DNA of 64,000 nt from an uncultured Treponema sp. (lineage in GTDB: Bacteria > Spirochaetota > Spirochaetia > Treponematales > Treponemataceae): contig CALCRU010000033.1 of assembly GCA_937894335.1 (NCBI GenBank), positions 5,499 to 69,498 of the forward strand, in the 5' to 3' direction. Positions 7,975-15,958 of this stretch are shown piece after piece (within the stretch, counting starts at the first letter, position 1; each line of letters starts with the position of its first letter). The notes under the pieces were generated by a model, which worked only from the letters and a program-made list of their open reading frames with translations, made no database searches and was not told the DNA's origin. The translations under genes and the position numbers were made by a program.

Positions 7975-8595
7975 ATGACTTCAGTTAGCCAGGAGAGAAA
8001 CTACAAGCTTGCAATCACAGGAGCATTCAGCGCATTGAGCGTTGTGCTTGGAGTTACTCGCTTGGGATACATTTCCCTTAGTCCTGTAATTTCTTTTACA
8101 ATCATGCATGTACCAGTTATTCTTGCAACACTTCTGGCGGGCCTTATTCCCGGACTTGGAACAGCACTCGTATTTGGTCTTACAAGTCTCATTCAGGCGG
8201 CAGTAAATCCAACAGGAGTCTTGGATCCCTTCTTCCAGAATCCATTTATTTCTATTTTGCCACGCATTCTTATTCCCATCGTAACATGGGCGGTTCAGCA
8301 GGCCTTAAGCATGATTCCTAAGTTTCCCAAAATTGTAGGCGGAGGAATTGCAGCTGCATTCGGTTCATGTGCAAACTCCTTCTTTGTTGCAGTTGCACTT
8401 TTCTTCATCACATCAAAGAAGTTTCAGGAAGCATTTCCAGATTGGGGATTTAAGGCACTTCTTGCAGCATTCTTTATTCCTGGCGGATTTATAGAAGCGG
8501 CTGCATCAGTAATAATTTGCGTTGCAGTTCTAAGCGGAATCTGGATTGCAAAGAATTCCAAAAAGTCAAAACTCAGCAAAGAGGAAGACAAGTAA
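7975..8595 (+). CDS. ECF-type transporter S component (substrate-binding membrane protein)
   Basis: A 206-residue membrane protein with about six hydrophobic segments and the N-terminal pattern AITGAFSALSVVLGVTRLGYI followed by a conserved VPVILATLLAGLIPGLG stretch, typical of S components of energy-coupling-factor importers (vitamin/cofactor uptake). The C-terminus is short, soluble and lysine-rich. The energising A/A'/T proteins are not encoded nearby, so it would share a module encoded elsewhere. GAGGTG precedes the start. Its position 65 bases after the glycerol-oxidation genes suggests a related substrate (a flavin precursor or a small C3 compound), but that is only inference. Confidence 0.72.
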   Translation: MTSVSQERNYKLAITGAFSALSVVLGVTRLGYISLSPVISFTIMHVPVILATLLAGLIPGLGTALVFGLTSLIQAAVNPTGVLDPFFQNPFISILPRILIPIVTWAVQQALSMIPKFPKIVGGGIAAAFGSCANSFFVAVALFFITSKKFQEAFPDWGFKALLAAFFIPGGFIEAAASVIICVAVLSGIWIAKNSKKSKLSKEEDK

Positions 8596-8610
8596 AAGAA
8601 ACACACAGTC

Positions 8611-10050
8611 ATGAAAATCGTAATAATAGGGGCTGGCTTTACCGGCATTCAACTGGCAAAGCGGCTCATCAACGAAAAAAACGATGTAGTTATTCTTGAC
8701 AACAACGAGGATGTCGTCCGTCATGCAGGGAACAGATTGGACTGTACAGTCATGCAGGCGAACGGCAACAATCTTGAAAACCTTGAAGAAGCAGGAATAG
8801 CAAAAGCAGATGCCCTTGTCTGCGTAACAGAAAGCGACGAGATTAACATGATAACATGCTCACTCGTCGACGCCGTGTATCCTTCTCTATTAAAAATTGC
8901 ACGAGTCCGAAACTACGACTATTATGTAAACCAGTCTGCCGCACAAAAAAAACATGCAGACACTTTTGCAAAAAATCACCGTCCACTATACGGCATAGAC
9001 TTTATGATTCATCCTGACATAGAGGCTGCCGAAGCGATTGTGCGCGCTGTAGAACACGGAGCCATTACCGATGTAGTGACATTCGGAAATTCCAAGTACG
9101 AACTTTCAAGAATCCAAATAGAAAAAGACTCAAAGTTTGACGGCATTATTGTAAAAAACATAAGGAGCCTTACCCAGAAGAAATTTATTCTTGTCTATGT
9201 AGAACAGGATGACAACACAAGCCTTCCTAGCGGAGACACTGTTCTTCATGCAGGAGATTCCATTGGCGTTCTTGCAGACAGGAGCGACACTCAAGATTTA
9301 CTCAAACTCTGCGGCACGCAAATAGAAGAACTTAAAAAGGTTGCCCTTGTGGGAGCTGGAAAAATAGGCACCATAGTTGCAGACAGAATCATGAAGAAAA
9401 GCCGTTCCTCCATATTTAGAAAAATCTTTGGCGGCTCAACACAAAAAATTACTCAGGATTTTGTAATTGTAGACAGCGACAAGTCTTTGTGCGATCAGGC
9501 AAGCGAGCGCTTTCCCAATGCAACAGTCTTCTGTGCAGATGTTACTGATGAAGGATTCATTACAGAAGAGGGTCTGGACAAATTTAATCTTGTAATCTGC
9601 GCGACACACAATCACGAAATGAACATGGTTGTTTCTGCATATCTTGAATCTCTTGGAGTAAAGAAAACAGTTGCCCTTGTAGCCCATTCGGCATTCAGCG
9701 ACATTGCAAGAAAACTTGGAGTAGATGTTGTGGTTCCACTGCGAGACACCGTTGTTGACTCAATCATGAGCCACCTTAGAGGAAAGTCCGTAACAGGCAT
9801 ACACACAATCTCAAGCGGAGACTTTGAAATAATAGAATGCGACCTACCTTCCACAAGCAAGATGGTGGGCAAACCCCTTAAGAACATTTCTCGTCCCGGT
9901 GAATACCTTTTGCTTCTTGTAAAAAAGACTGGAGACTCCCAGTACGAACTTCCAGCAGGAGACACCATGCTTTCTGGCGGAGACCATCTTGTACTCATTA
10001 CAAAAACTGGCGACAAGAAAATTCTAGAACTGTTCAGCGGAGTTGAATGA
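8611..10050 (+). CDS. trkA: Trk potassium uptake regulatory protein TrkA
   Basis: A 479-residue peripheral membrane protein made of two tandem RCK units. The first begins with VIIGAGFTGIQLAKRL and the second, near residue 245, with ALVGAGKIGTIVADRI, both NAD(H)-binding Rossmann motifs; each is followed by a TrkA_C segment ending in loops such as LPAGDTMLSGGDHLVLI. It gates the TrkH channel in response to nucleotides. It begins 16 bases after the ECF gene and its stop overlaps the trkH start. No strong ribosome-binding site is visible. Confidence 0.92.
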   Translation: MKIVIIGAGFTGIQLAKRLINEKNDVVILDNNEDVVRHAGNRLDCTVMQANGNNLENLEEAGIAKADALVCVTESDEINMITCSLVDAVYPSLLKIARVRNYDYYVNQSAAQKKHADTFAKNHRPLYGIDFMIHPDIEAAEAIVRAVEHGAITDVVTFGNSKYELSRIQIEKDSKFDGIIVKNIRSLTQKKFILVYVEQDDNTSLPSGDTVLHAGDSIGVLADRSDTQDLLKLCGTQIEELKKVALVGAGKIGTIVADRIMKKSRSSIFRKIFGGSTQKITQDFVIVDSDKSLCDQASERFPNATVFCADVTDEGFITEEGLDKFNLVICATHNHEMNMVVSAYLESLGVKKTVALVAHSAFSDIARKLGVDVVVPLRDTVVDSIMSHLRGKSVTGIHTISSGDFEIIECDLPSTSKMVGKPLKNISRPGEYLLLLVKKTGDSQYELPAGDTMLSGGDHLVLITKTGDKKILELFSGVE

Positions 10051-11495
10051 TGTTCCTTTCCTTTGCAAAAATTGTTTCGGCAATAGTTGCCATAGTCGGC
10101 ACCACATACATTCTTCCCATCAGCGTTGCATTTGCCTACGGAGAAAACAATGTAATTCCCCACTTTGCAATTCCCATGTTTGTCAGCTGGCTTGCACTGG
10201 CCTTCTTCATGCTCATAGGTCGAAAGTCAAAGATTCAACTTAGCATACGAAGTTCATTTGTGGTGGTTGCAGTTGCATGGCTTACGGCAACCGTATTTGG
10301 AACAATTCCCCTTTACTTTAGCGGTGCAATTACAAACCTTGCAGACGCATTTTTTGAAAGCGCAAGCGGATTTTCTACAACAGGCGCAACTATAATCACA
10401 GATGTAGAAGCCCTTCCCCGTTCCATAAATTTGTGGCGGTGTCAGACCCACTGGATAGGCGGTATGGGAATTGTCATGCTTACCGTTGCCCTGCTTCCCA
10501 TTCTTGGCGTTGGCGGTTTCCAACTTATAAAGGCAGAAACTACAGGCCCCGAAAAGGGAAAGTTTACACCAAAAATTACCACCACTGCAAAAGTACTTTG
10601 GTTCATGTACATAGGCATGACAGCAGTTGAAACGGTTCTGCTAAAGGTTGCAGGAATGGATTTTGTAGACGCTCTAAGTCATTCATTTGCTACACTTGGT
10701 ACCGGCGGATTTTCTACACGAAATGCAAGCATAGGTTCCTTTAACTCTGCGGCAATAGACACAATCTGCACAGTCTTCATGTATCTTGCAGGAATCAACT
10801 TTACACTTTATTACTATCTGCTTACAAAAAGATTTTCACTTATAAAAAAGAATTCGGAACTAAAGGCCTACACTGGAATCATCGTCATTGCAATGATTCT
10901 TATAACTCTGTTTGAACTTTCCCACTACGGAAGTTTTGCAAAGTCATTTAGGTATGCTTCGTTCCAGACGGTTTCAATAATAACATCTACAGGATTTGCA
11001 ACCGCAGACTACACTACATGGTCTTCTGCAAGTCAGGCCATAATTCTTATGCTCTTTCTTATAGGCGGATGTTCTGGCTCTACTTCGGGCGGAATAAAAG
11101 TAATAAGATGGGTCGTGCTTTCAAAACAGTTCCATAACGAAATAAGAAGAACACTGCATCCTCACGGAATTTTTACAATCCGCATAAATCAGGAACCGGG
11201 CAGAAAAGATGTTGTTTTTTCTGTTGCGGCATTCTTCTGTATTTATGTAATTCTTCTTGTGGCAACCACACTTTTTGCCTGCATCTTCGGTCTAGATTTA
11301 TTCAGTTCTTTTACAGGAGCAATGAGCATGTTGGGTAACATTGGGCCAGCCTTTAATCAGTTAGGACCTTCCAACAACTACGCCTTCCTTGCAACTCCCA
11401 TAAAGTGGTGGTACTGCTTTATAATGTTTGCTGGTCGTCTTGAATTCTACACGATGATAATTTTCTTTTCTCCTTCATTCTGGAAAAAATACTAG
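10047..11495 (+). CDS. trkH: Trk potassium uptake channel protein TrkH
   Basis: A 482-residue polytopic membrane protein with the repeated pore motifs of the TrkH/KtrB family: SGFSTTGATI, LGTGGFSTRNAS, TSTGFATADY and LGNIGPAFN, which form the four selectivity-filter half-loops. It forms the potassium-conducting subunit in the inner membrane and works with TrkA, whose stop it overlaps (ATGATG at 10047-10052). An alternative start one codon later is possible. Confidence 0.92.
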   Translation: MMFLSFAKIVSAIVAIVGTTYILPISVAFAYGENNVIPHFAIPMFVSWLALAFFMLIGRKSKIQLSIRSSFVVVAVAWLTATVFGTIPLYFSGAITNLADAFFESASGFSTTGATIITDVEALPRSINLWRCQTHWIGGMGIVMLTVALLPILGVGGFQLIKAETTGPEKGKFTPKITTTAKVLWFMYIGMTAVETVLLKVAGMDFVDALSHSFATLGTGGFSTRNASIGSFNSAAIDTICTVFMYLAGINFTLYYYLLTKRFSLIKKNSELKAYTGIIVIAMILITLFELSHYGSFAKSFRYASFQTVSIITSTGFATADYTTWSSASQAIILMLFLIGGCSGSTSGGIKVIRWVVLSKQFHNEIRRTLHPHGIFTIRINQEPGRKDVVFSVAAFFCIYVILLVATTLFACIFGLDLFSSFTGAMSMLGNIGPAFNQLGPSNNYAFLATPIKWWYCFIMFAGRLEFYTMIIFFSPSFWKKY

Positions 11496-11508
11496 GACAG
11501 ACTTTTGA

Positions 11509-11546
11509 GAAAAAAAAACCGGACTGCATGTATTCATACAGTCCGG
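11509..11546 (-). terminator. Intrinsic terminator of the minus-strand flagellar/ribosomal gene block
   Basis: A stem CCGGACTG / CAGTCCGG (11519-11526 and 11539-11546) with a 12-base loop is followed, on the minus strand, by a run of nine T (read from A's on the plus strand at about 11510-11518). It lies 47 bases after the stop of the 61-residue ORF, so it ends that operon. No T-run exists on the plus side, so trkH does not clearly use it. Confidence 0.85.
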
Positions 11547-11593
11547 TACGCGTTCCCCTCGCCCTTCGACCATTGCCTTCCTTGGGCATAACC

Positions 11594-11779
11594 CTATTGC
11601 ATCAAGAAGTCCACCGATTTGCCAGTAATGCTGCGGTTTTCAACAAGTTGCCTGCTTATTACAACAGCAATTCGGTCTATGGCGCTATTAAGATAAGACT
11701 CATCCTGGATCTTTAGCTGCAAGTCTTTTATTCGCGGAGACACGGCTGAGCGGTTAATTGTGTTTTTTTGGACTGACAT
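11594..11779 (-). CDS. Small protein of unknown function following yraN
   Basis: A 61-residue mostly helical, charged protein (start MSVQKNTINRSAV) without membrane segment or recognisable motif. It begins three bases after the yraN stop, in the same direction, and the operon terminator follows 47 bases later, which together support it as real. Function unknown; a helical regulatory or FlbD-like adaptor peptide would fit the size, but nothing in the sequence decides. Confidence 0.6.
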   Translation of the reverse strand: MSVQKNTINRSAVSPRIKDLQLKIQDESYLNSAIDRIAVVISRQLVENRSITGKSVDFLMQ

Positions 11780-11782
11780 AGT

Positions 11783-12148
11783 TTACTCCGAAAAAGCATT
11801 CACAATATGATGAACCGGTTCCAGTCCCGGAACATCAAGTGCAAGCACATCAAATCTAATGTACCCGTTACTATATTGTCGATATTTTTGGAGGTAACAT
11901 TTAGCAGTTTTAATAATGTTTTGCAGTTTCTGGCTGCCTAAAAGCACTGAAAGTGTGTCCACATCGCCGTGGGGAAGGTGTTTTACTTCCACAAATACAA
12001 GTGTTTCGCCGTCAAGGGCAATTATGTCTATTTCTCCGCCGCGGATTCTAAAGTTGCGGTCAATTATTCTGTAGCCCTTCTGCTCAAGGTAAGAAGCAGC
12101 CCGGTCTTCGCCTTCCCTACCTACTGATGTTGAGGACTGTCCTGTCAT
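11783..12148 (-). CDS. yraN: YraN/UPF0102 family putative endonuclease-fold protein
   Basis: A 121-residue protein with the UPF0102 signature: GREGEDRAASYLEQKGYRI at the N-terminus, then RGGEIDIIALDGETLVFVEVKH, which supplies the D and ExK of a PD-(D/E)XK nuclease fold. Family members accompany rplS/trmD/rnhB loci in many bacteria; the cellular role is unsettled. Its start overlaps the stop of the acidic 116-residue gene (ATGA), and it is followed by a 61-residue ORF. Confidence 0.88.
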   Translation of the reverse strand: MTGQSSTSVGREGEDRAASYLEQKGYRIIDRNFRIRGGEIDIIALDGETLVFVEVKHLPHGDVDTLSVLLGSQKLQNIIKTAKCYLQKYRQYSNGYIRFDVLALDVPGLEPVHHIVNAFSE

Positions 12149-12495
12149 AAATCTTCAAATTCGCTAAGTTCTTCAAGGTCACTGACTTCGTCAACTTCTT
12201 CAATTTCTTCAACTTCGTCCAGTTCCTCTACTGTTTCGGCAGATTCAACTTCTTTTTTTGCATTTTCTTCCGCCTGTTTTTGGGAAAGTTCCGCAATTTC
12301 TTCTACAGACATTTTGTGTCCAGCGGTAAGCAGAAAAGGTACGCTCCAGCGCTTTATGACGGCAAGGTGATATTCCTTTGCAGTTTTGTATGGAGCAAGA
12401 AACATGTTTTCTCCGTCGTCAAAATATACGGGCTCAGAAAACATTGCACCCAACGAGATTGAATCACACGGAATTTTCTGCAGCTTTTCGTTCAT
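12145..12495 (-). CDS. Conserved-position protein with acidic low-complexity tail
   Basis: A 116-residue protein. The first 70 residues form a compact domain beginning MNEKLQKIPCDSISLGAM that I do not recognise; from about residue 72 the sequence becomes almost entirely Glu, Asp and Val in a repeating EELDEVEEIEEVDE pattern, a likely coiled or disordered acidic tail. A good ribosome-binding site (GGAAGG) precedes the ATG one base after the FlhB-like stop. It is embedded between FlhB-like and YraN genes in a co-directional overlapping series, so it is very likely real. No function is assigned. Confidence 0.68.
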   Translation of the reverse strand: MNEKLQKIPCDSISLGAMFSEPVYFDDGENMFLAPYKTAKEYHLAVIKRWSVPFLLTAGHKMSVEEIAELSQKQAEENAKKEVESAETVEELDEVEEIEEVDEVSDLEELSEFEDL

Positions 12496-12496
12496 G

Positions 12497-12754
12497 TTAC
12501 CTTCCGCCTCTTTTTTCTTCCAGTTTGGCTATATATGCAAAAATTGATGCAACCGCCTGCCAAGTGTTTTCCGGTATGCAGGAGCCTATGTCCTGAACCG
12601 AAAGAACATTCTGCAAAAGCTCGTCCTGCACCACGGGAATGTCATTTTCTTTGGCAATTTCCACCATGCGCCGGGCAAGGAGTCCCTTTTCCTTTGCAGC
12701 AATAAGGGGAGCCTCTGCTCCTTTGGGATACTTTAATGCAACCGCTCCGTCCAT
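12497..12754 (-). CDS. FlhB C-terminal domain homologue (FhlB/YlqH type)
   Basis: An 85-residue stand-alone version of the cytoplasmic domain of the flagellar export switch protein FlhB: MDGAVALKYPKGAEAPLIAAKEKGLLARRMVEIA then VPVVQDELLQNVLS match the FlhB_C core, although the NPTH autocleavage motif is missing, as in other FhlB/YlqH proteins. It may substitute for or modulate FlhB in substrate switching. The ATG at 12754 (with GGAG nine bases upstream and one base after the previous stop) is preferred over the in-frame start at 12775. Confidence 0.8.
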   Translation of the reverse strand: MDGAVALKYPKGAEAPLIAAKEKGLLARRMVEIAKENDIPVVQDELLQNVLSVQDIGSCIPENTWQAVASIFAYIAKLEEKRGGR

Positions 12755-12755
12755 A

Positions 12756-13796
12756 TTACGCAACTCCACTGACACATGCCGGAGGTTCGCCTACAGTACA
12801 AACACCCTGAACAAGGGCAGCCTCATCGTAGACAGCGCCTACAGTCCGACCTCCGTTAAAGTCTGCAACAAAAGAAGAAAGCAGCGCACCTGCTTCCTTA
12901 GCCTCGCTTTGGTTAAGGGGAGGTTCGGTGCAAAAAGTTAGGCGAGCAAGTTCTCCCTGCTCATAATATAGCACAAAAAAATGCTTGTAGGCAAGCGTGT
13001 TTGCATCCAGTACAAGGCGCAAAAGCTGATTGTTTTCCGTGTCTAAAAGAAATCGCATCATGCCACTTGCACTTATGCTTTTATTTTCGCCAGAAAAATT
13101 CCATTCGTAAGGAAGAAAAAACCAGTGGTGGCTGTCGGCAGAAACCTGATTTACAAGAGTAAGAAGTCCGGCCTCGTTTTTTGAAAGAGGTGTTTTAAAA
13201 ATATTGTCTAGGAAGGTCTTTTCGTCTTCCTCATCTTTCTGGGGATTTTGTGAATTTTCGCCACCAGTTCCCGAGCCTGAGTTTTCAAACATGAGCATAA
13301 GTTTTTGAATAAGGCTTTCGCTAGGTTCTATGCCCTTCTTTAAAAGCATAAGGGCAATTTCTGAAGCCTTTTTTTCTTTTCCGGGAAAGTGCGCACCAAA
13401 GGAAAGAGCCTTTTTTATAAGGGGCACATCAATCTTGAATCCTCCTTGCTGCAAAAACTGAACTAAAAAAACTGATGCTTCCTGGGCAGGAAGTCCAAGG
13501 GATTCTAGGGCTGAAAAAAGTCCTGCCTCCTGACCAGCTAGAGGCGCCGTAATGGTCTCCTTGGGAACTACAAAAAGTTTACCGTCTGCAAGCTTAAGAG
13601 TTGCAGGAAAAGTTTCGCCGGGAGTAAGAGTGCGCTCGCTCTGCACATTAAAGCGACTTCCTGCAAAAGACACAAGGTAAGAGCCGCCCTTGTCCTGTAG
13701 AACTCGAACAAAAACACTTTCCCCATCCTTTAAGGGCTGACCGTTTTGAGGCAAAACAGACTGAGTTTGAATGAAAGTTACGGAAGGATTCTGCAT
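12756..13796 (-). CDS. Putative flagellar hook-length/YlqG-like protein
   Basis: A 346-residue soluble protein with no signal peptide. The N-terminal part contains a short beta-rich region (VFVRVLQDKGGSYLVSFAG) and LTPGETFPATL-type strands, the middle is Gln/Ser/Glu-rich linker, and the C-terminus is a folded domain (WFFLPYEWNF, FVLYYEQGELARLTF). This resembles YlqG/FliK-like proteins that precede an FlhB-like gene. Its ATG lies only four bases after the T-run of the terminator at 13800-13831, with no ribosome-binding site, so expression probably depends on read-through. The family call rests mainly on neighbourhood. Confidence 0.6.
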   Translation of the reverse strand: MQNPSVTFIQTQSVLPQNGQPLKDGESVFVRVLQDKGGSYLVSFAGSRFNVQSERTLTPGETFPATLKLADGKLFVVPKETITAPLAGQEAGLFSALESLGLPAQEASVFLVQFLQQGGFKIDVPLIKKALSFGAHFPGKEKKASEIALMLLKKGIEPSESLIQKLMLMFENSGSGTGGENSQNPQKDEEDEKTFLDNIFKTPLSKNEAGLLTLVNQVSADSHHWFFLPYEWNFSGENKSISASGMMRFLLDTENNQLLRLVLDANTLAYKHFFVLYYEQGELARLTFCTEPPLNQSEAKEAGALLSSFVADFNGGRTVGAVYDEAALVQGVCTVGEPPACVSGVA

Positions 13797-13799
13797 GAT

Positions 13800-13831
13800 A
13801 AAAAAAAGCCGCCCGAAGTGAATCAGGCGGC
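13800..13831 (-). terminator. Intrinsic terminator or attenuator between rplS and the flagellar-associated genes
   Basis: A GC-rich stem GCCGCC / GGCGGC (13808-13813 and 13826-13831) with extra inner GA/TC pairing is followed on the minus strand by eight T. It lies 13 bases after the rplS stop and immediately before the next gene's ATG at 13796, so it should reduce transcription from the ribosomal genes into the flagellar-associated block. Confidence 0.8.
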
Positions 13832-13843
13832 ATAAAAAGCTAC

Positions 13844-14293
13844 TTATTTTGCTTCAGCGACACCGGCAGCCTTTGCAGCGTCTGCGGCATGTGCAGCAGA
13901 AGATTTTTCTGCGGCTTCGTTGGCGGCTGCAACATGAGCGCGGGCCTTAGCACCAATAAGCTCTTTAATTTTTGCATCCTTACCAATCTTTTCGCGTACA
14001 TAGTAAATCTTTGCACGGCGAACTTTGCCAGGGCGAACTACTTCTACTTTAACAATGCGAGGACTGTTAACCGGGAAGACGCGTTCAACACCTACACCGT
14101 AGCTGATTTTGCGTACGGTAAATGTGCGGCGTACACCAGCGTTCTTAAAGCAGAGAACAAGTCCTTCAAAAACCTGAACACGCTTTGTCTTGCCTTCTAC
14201 AATTTCAAAGTAAACACGAACAGTATCACCTACCGAGAAAGCACCCGTACCGGGACGTTTTTGCTGCTCTTCAATAGTCTTAATCAAATCCAT
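13844..14293 (-). CDS. rplS: Ribosomal protein L19, with alanine-rich C-terminal extension
   Basis: A 149-residue protein whose first ~115 residues match L19 (FSVGDTVRVYFEIVEGKTKRVQVFEG, RKISYGVGVERVFPVNSPR, VRRAKIYYVREKIGKDAKI). The last ~30 residues are an Ala/Glu/Lys-rich tail not found in most L19 proteins. L19 sits at the 30S-50S interface. The ATG at 14293 has GGAG nine bases upstream, whereas the upstream ATG at 14308 lies within trmD and has none, so the shorter start is chosen. Confidence 0.93.
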   Translation of the reverse strand: MDLIKTIEEQQKRPGTGAFSVGDTVRVYFEIVEGKTKRVQVFEGLVLCFKNAGVRRTFTVRKISYGVGVERVFPVNSPRIVKVEVVRPGKVRRAKIYYVREKIGKDAKIKELIGAKARAHVAAANEAAEKSSAAHAADAAKAAGVAEAK

Positions 14294-14297
14294 AGTT

Positions 14298-15086
14298 TTA
14301 TTCTCCATTTAGGGCACGAAGTTTTCTTCGCAGCTTGCGGTCATGCTTGTAGTCTTTATGTTCCGCAAGTTCTTCGATCATTTTTTCCGCTTCTTCAGAA
14401 AGAGTACCTGAAAGCCTAGCCTTCTCGATTAAATCGGGTCGGTTTAAAAACGTCTTCTGCAGGCTCTTTTTAAGTCGCCACTTTCGGATTTCTTCATGGT
14501 TGCCACCGGTTAAAACAGCCGGAACTTCCAGCCCCTTGTATACATTCGGCCTTGTATACTGAGGATATTCCAAAAGTCCGTCAGAAAAACTTTCCTCATC
14601 CAGAGACTCAGAAGTAATTACATCTTCCACCAAACGGTACACGCTGTCTATAATGACAGTAGCCGCCACTTCGCCTGAAGACATTACATAATCCCCAATG
14701 GAGATTTCTTCGTCCACATACAGGTCAATTATCCGCTGGTCAATACCTTCGTACCTTCCGCAGATAAACACAAGTTCATCTTTCTGACTCAAAGTCTGGG
14801 CTTTTTTTTGCGTAAAGGGCCTACCACTTGGGGTAACATAAATCACATGTTTTTTATAAGCCTCTACACTGTCAAGAGCCCGTCCTAAGGGTTCAGGCAA
14901 CAGAAGTTGTCCCGCTCCCCCGCCGTAGGTTGCGTCATCACAAGTTTTGTGCTTGTCATAGGCAAAATCCCTGACATTCACCAAATCGTAGGCAATAATT
15001 CCCCGTTCCACCGCCTTTGCCATGATCGAAGTTTCAAAAAAGGCACGCGGAATTTCGGGAAACAAGGTCAGCACTGTAAATTTCAT
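14298..15086 (-). CDS. trmD: tRNA (guanine-37 N1)-methyltransferase
   Basis: A 262-residue SPOUT methyltransferase. MKFTVLTLFPEIPRAFF begins the Rossmann-like domain; the knot region includes YVTPSGRPFTQKKA, the SAM-binding ICGRYEGIDQR and the glycine-rich EISIGDYVMSSGEVAA loop; TRPNVYKGLEVPAVLTGGNHEEIRKWR is the tRNA-binding C-terminal motif. It modifies G37 of tRNAs to keep the reading frame. It lies between rimM and rplS in the standard rpsP-rimM-trmD-rplS order. Confidence 0.96.
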   Translation of the reverse strand: MKFTVLTLFPEIPRAFFETSIMAKAVERGIIAYDLVNVRDFAYDKHKTCDDATYGGGAGQLLLPEPLGRALDSVEAYKKHVIYVTPSGRPFTQKKAQTLSQKDELVFICGRYEGIDQRIIDLYVDEEISIGDYVMSSGEVAATVIIDSVYRLVEDVITSESLDEESFSDGLLEYPQYTRPNVYKGLEVPAVLTGGNHEEIRKWRLKKSLQKTFLNRPDLIEKARLSGTLSEEAEKMIEELAEHKDYKHDRKLRRKLRALNGE

Positions 15087-15090
15087 GGAC

Positions 15091-15696
15091 TTACTCCAGA
15101 ATCCAGAGGTGCATCAGCTGCATCCTTTTGTTTTCTACATCAACTTCACCAATAAACTGCTCCTTAAAGGGAACATATACTGAGCGGAGTTTTCCGCTTT
15201 TGGTAAACTTAATGTCATCGGCAATCAGAGTACAACCCTCGGACAGCGAAATCTCAACGAGATAACCTGATCCGCCTTCCGTTACGTCTGTGACTGTTCC
15301 AATTACATCTTCCGAAGAAGGTGTTTTCGGTGCGGTACTACCCGCCGTTTCCTTTTGCTCACTCTGAGCATACCATACCGAGCAGCCCTTTAGGTCCTCG
15401 ATATACCACTCGCCCTTCTGCAGAGGACGCGCGTTTTTGCGTGGAACTACGATCTGCCACCTGTTGAATCTTGCAGCTTCTTCAGGGGTATTTATTCCCG
15501 CCAGTTTCATGTACAGAGTGTCGGCCGCTTCCTTAGTGTATTCCACCTTGCAAAGTTTCTTTGCCGAACCGTCTGTTAAAGTTACTTCTTCCATACGGGC
15601 AAAATGCTCATACTCGCCAGAAGTACTTTCTACTTTGAACTCGCCCGTTACACCATGGGTGCCTCGGACAATCCCTACAACAAAGTTCTCTGTCAT
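15091..15696 (-). CDS. rimM: Ribosome maturation factor RimM
   Basis: A 201-residue protein. The N-terminal domain opens with VVGIVRGTHGVTGEFKV, the RimM signature, and the C-terminal PRC-barrel contains EWYIEDLKGCSVW and a later IGTVTDV/LIADDIKFTKSGKLRSVYVPF segment. Between the two halves of the barrel is a Ser/Thr/Lys-rich insertion of about 20 residues (around residues 113-133), longer than usual. RimM binds S19 and assists 30S head assembly. Four bases separate it from trmD. Confidence 0.92.
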   Translation of the reverse strand: MTENFVVGIVRGTHGVTGEFKVESTSGEYEHFARMEEVTLTDGSAKKLCKVEYTKEAADTLYMKLAGINTPEEAARFNRWQIVVPRKNARPLQKGEWYIEDLKGCSVWYAQSEQKETAGSTAPKTPSSEDVIGTVTDVTEGGSGYLVEISLSEGCTLIADDIKFTKSGKLRSVYVPFKEQFIGEVDVENKRMQLMHLWILE

Positions 15697-15704
15697 TGAT
15701 TCTC

Positions 15705-15938
15705 TTAGTCTAGAATGTCAAGACTATAACGCCTGCCGTCCTTGCTGGCGGAAGCGCTAAGAACAGTACGCAAAGCTTTTGCAATGCGGCCGTACTTTCC
15801 AATGACCTTACCAATATCGCCGGGAGCAACGCTCAACTGCAAAACAGGACCACGCTCACCTTCGGCTTCGGTTACAGAGACTGCATCGGGGTTATCGACC
15901 AGTGATTTTGCGATATATTCAATCAGGTCTTTTTCCAT
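15705..15938 (-). CDS. khpA: KH-domain RNA-binding protein
   Basis: A 77-residue single KH domain (type II) with the RNA-contacting loop GKVIGKYGRIAKALRT, matching KhpA/YlqC proteins that sit between rpsP and rimM in many bacteria. It binds RNA together with KhpB and affects ribosome-associated translation and cell division. GAGGGGAGAG lies upstream of the ATG at proper spacing. Confidence 0.92.
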   Translation of the reverse strand: MEKDLIEYIAKSLVDNPDAVSVTEAEGERGPVLQLSVAPGDIGKVIGKYGRIAKALRTVLSASASKDGRRYSLDILD

Positions 15939-15958
15939 GCCTATGCTCTCCCCTCAAC

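Noticed and set aside
11719..11782. tRNA or other small RNA genes in the gaps
   Set aside because: All gaps were read for cloverleaf arms and terminal CCA-like ends; none showed a convincing tRNA, and most are filled by promoters or terminators.
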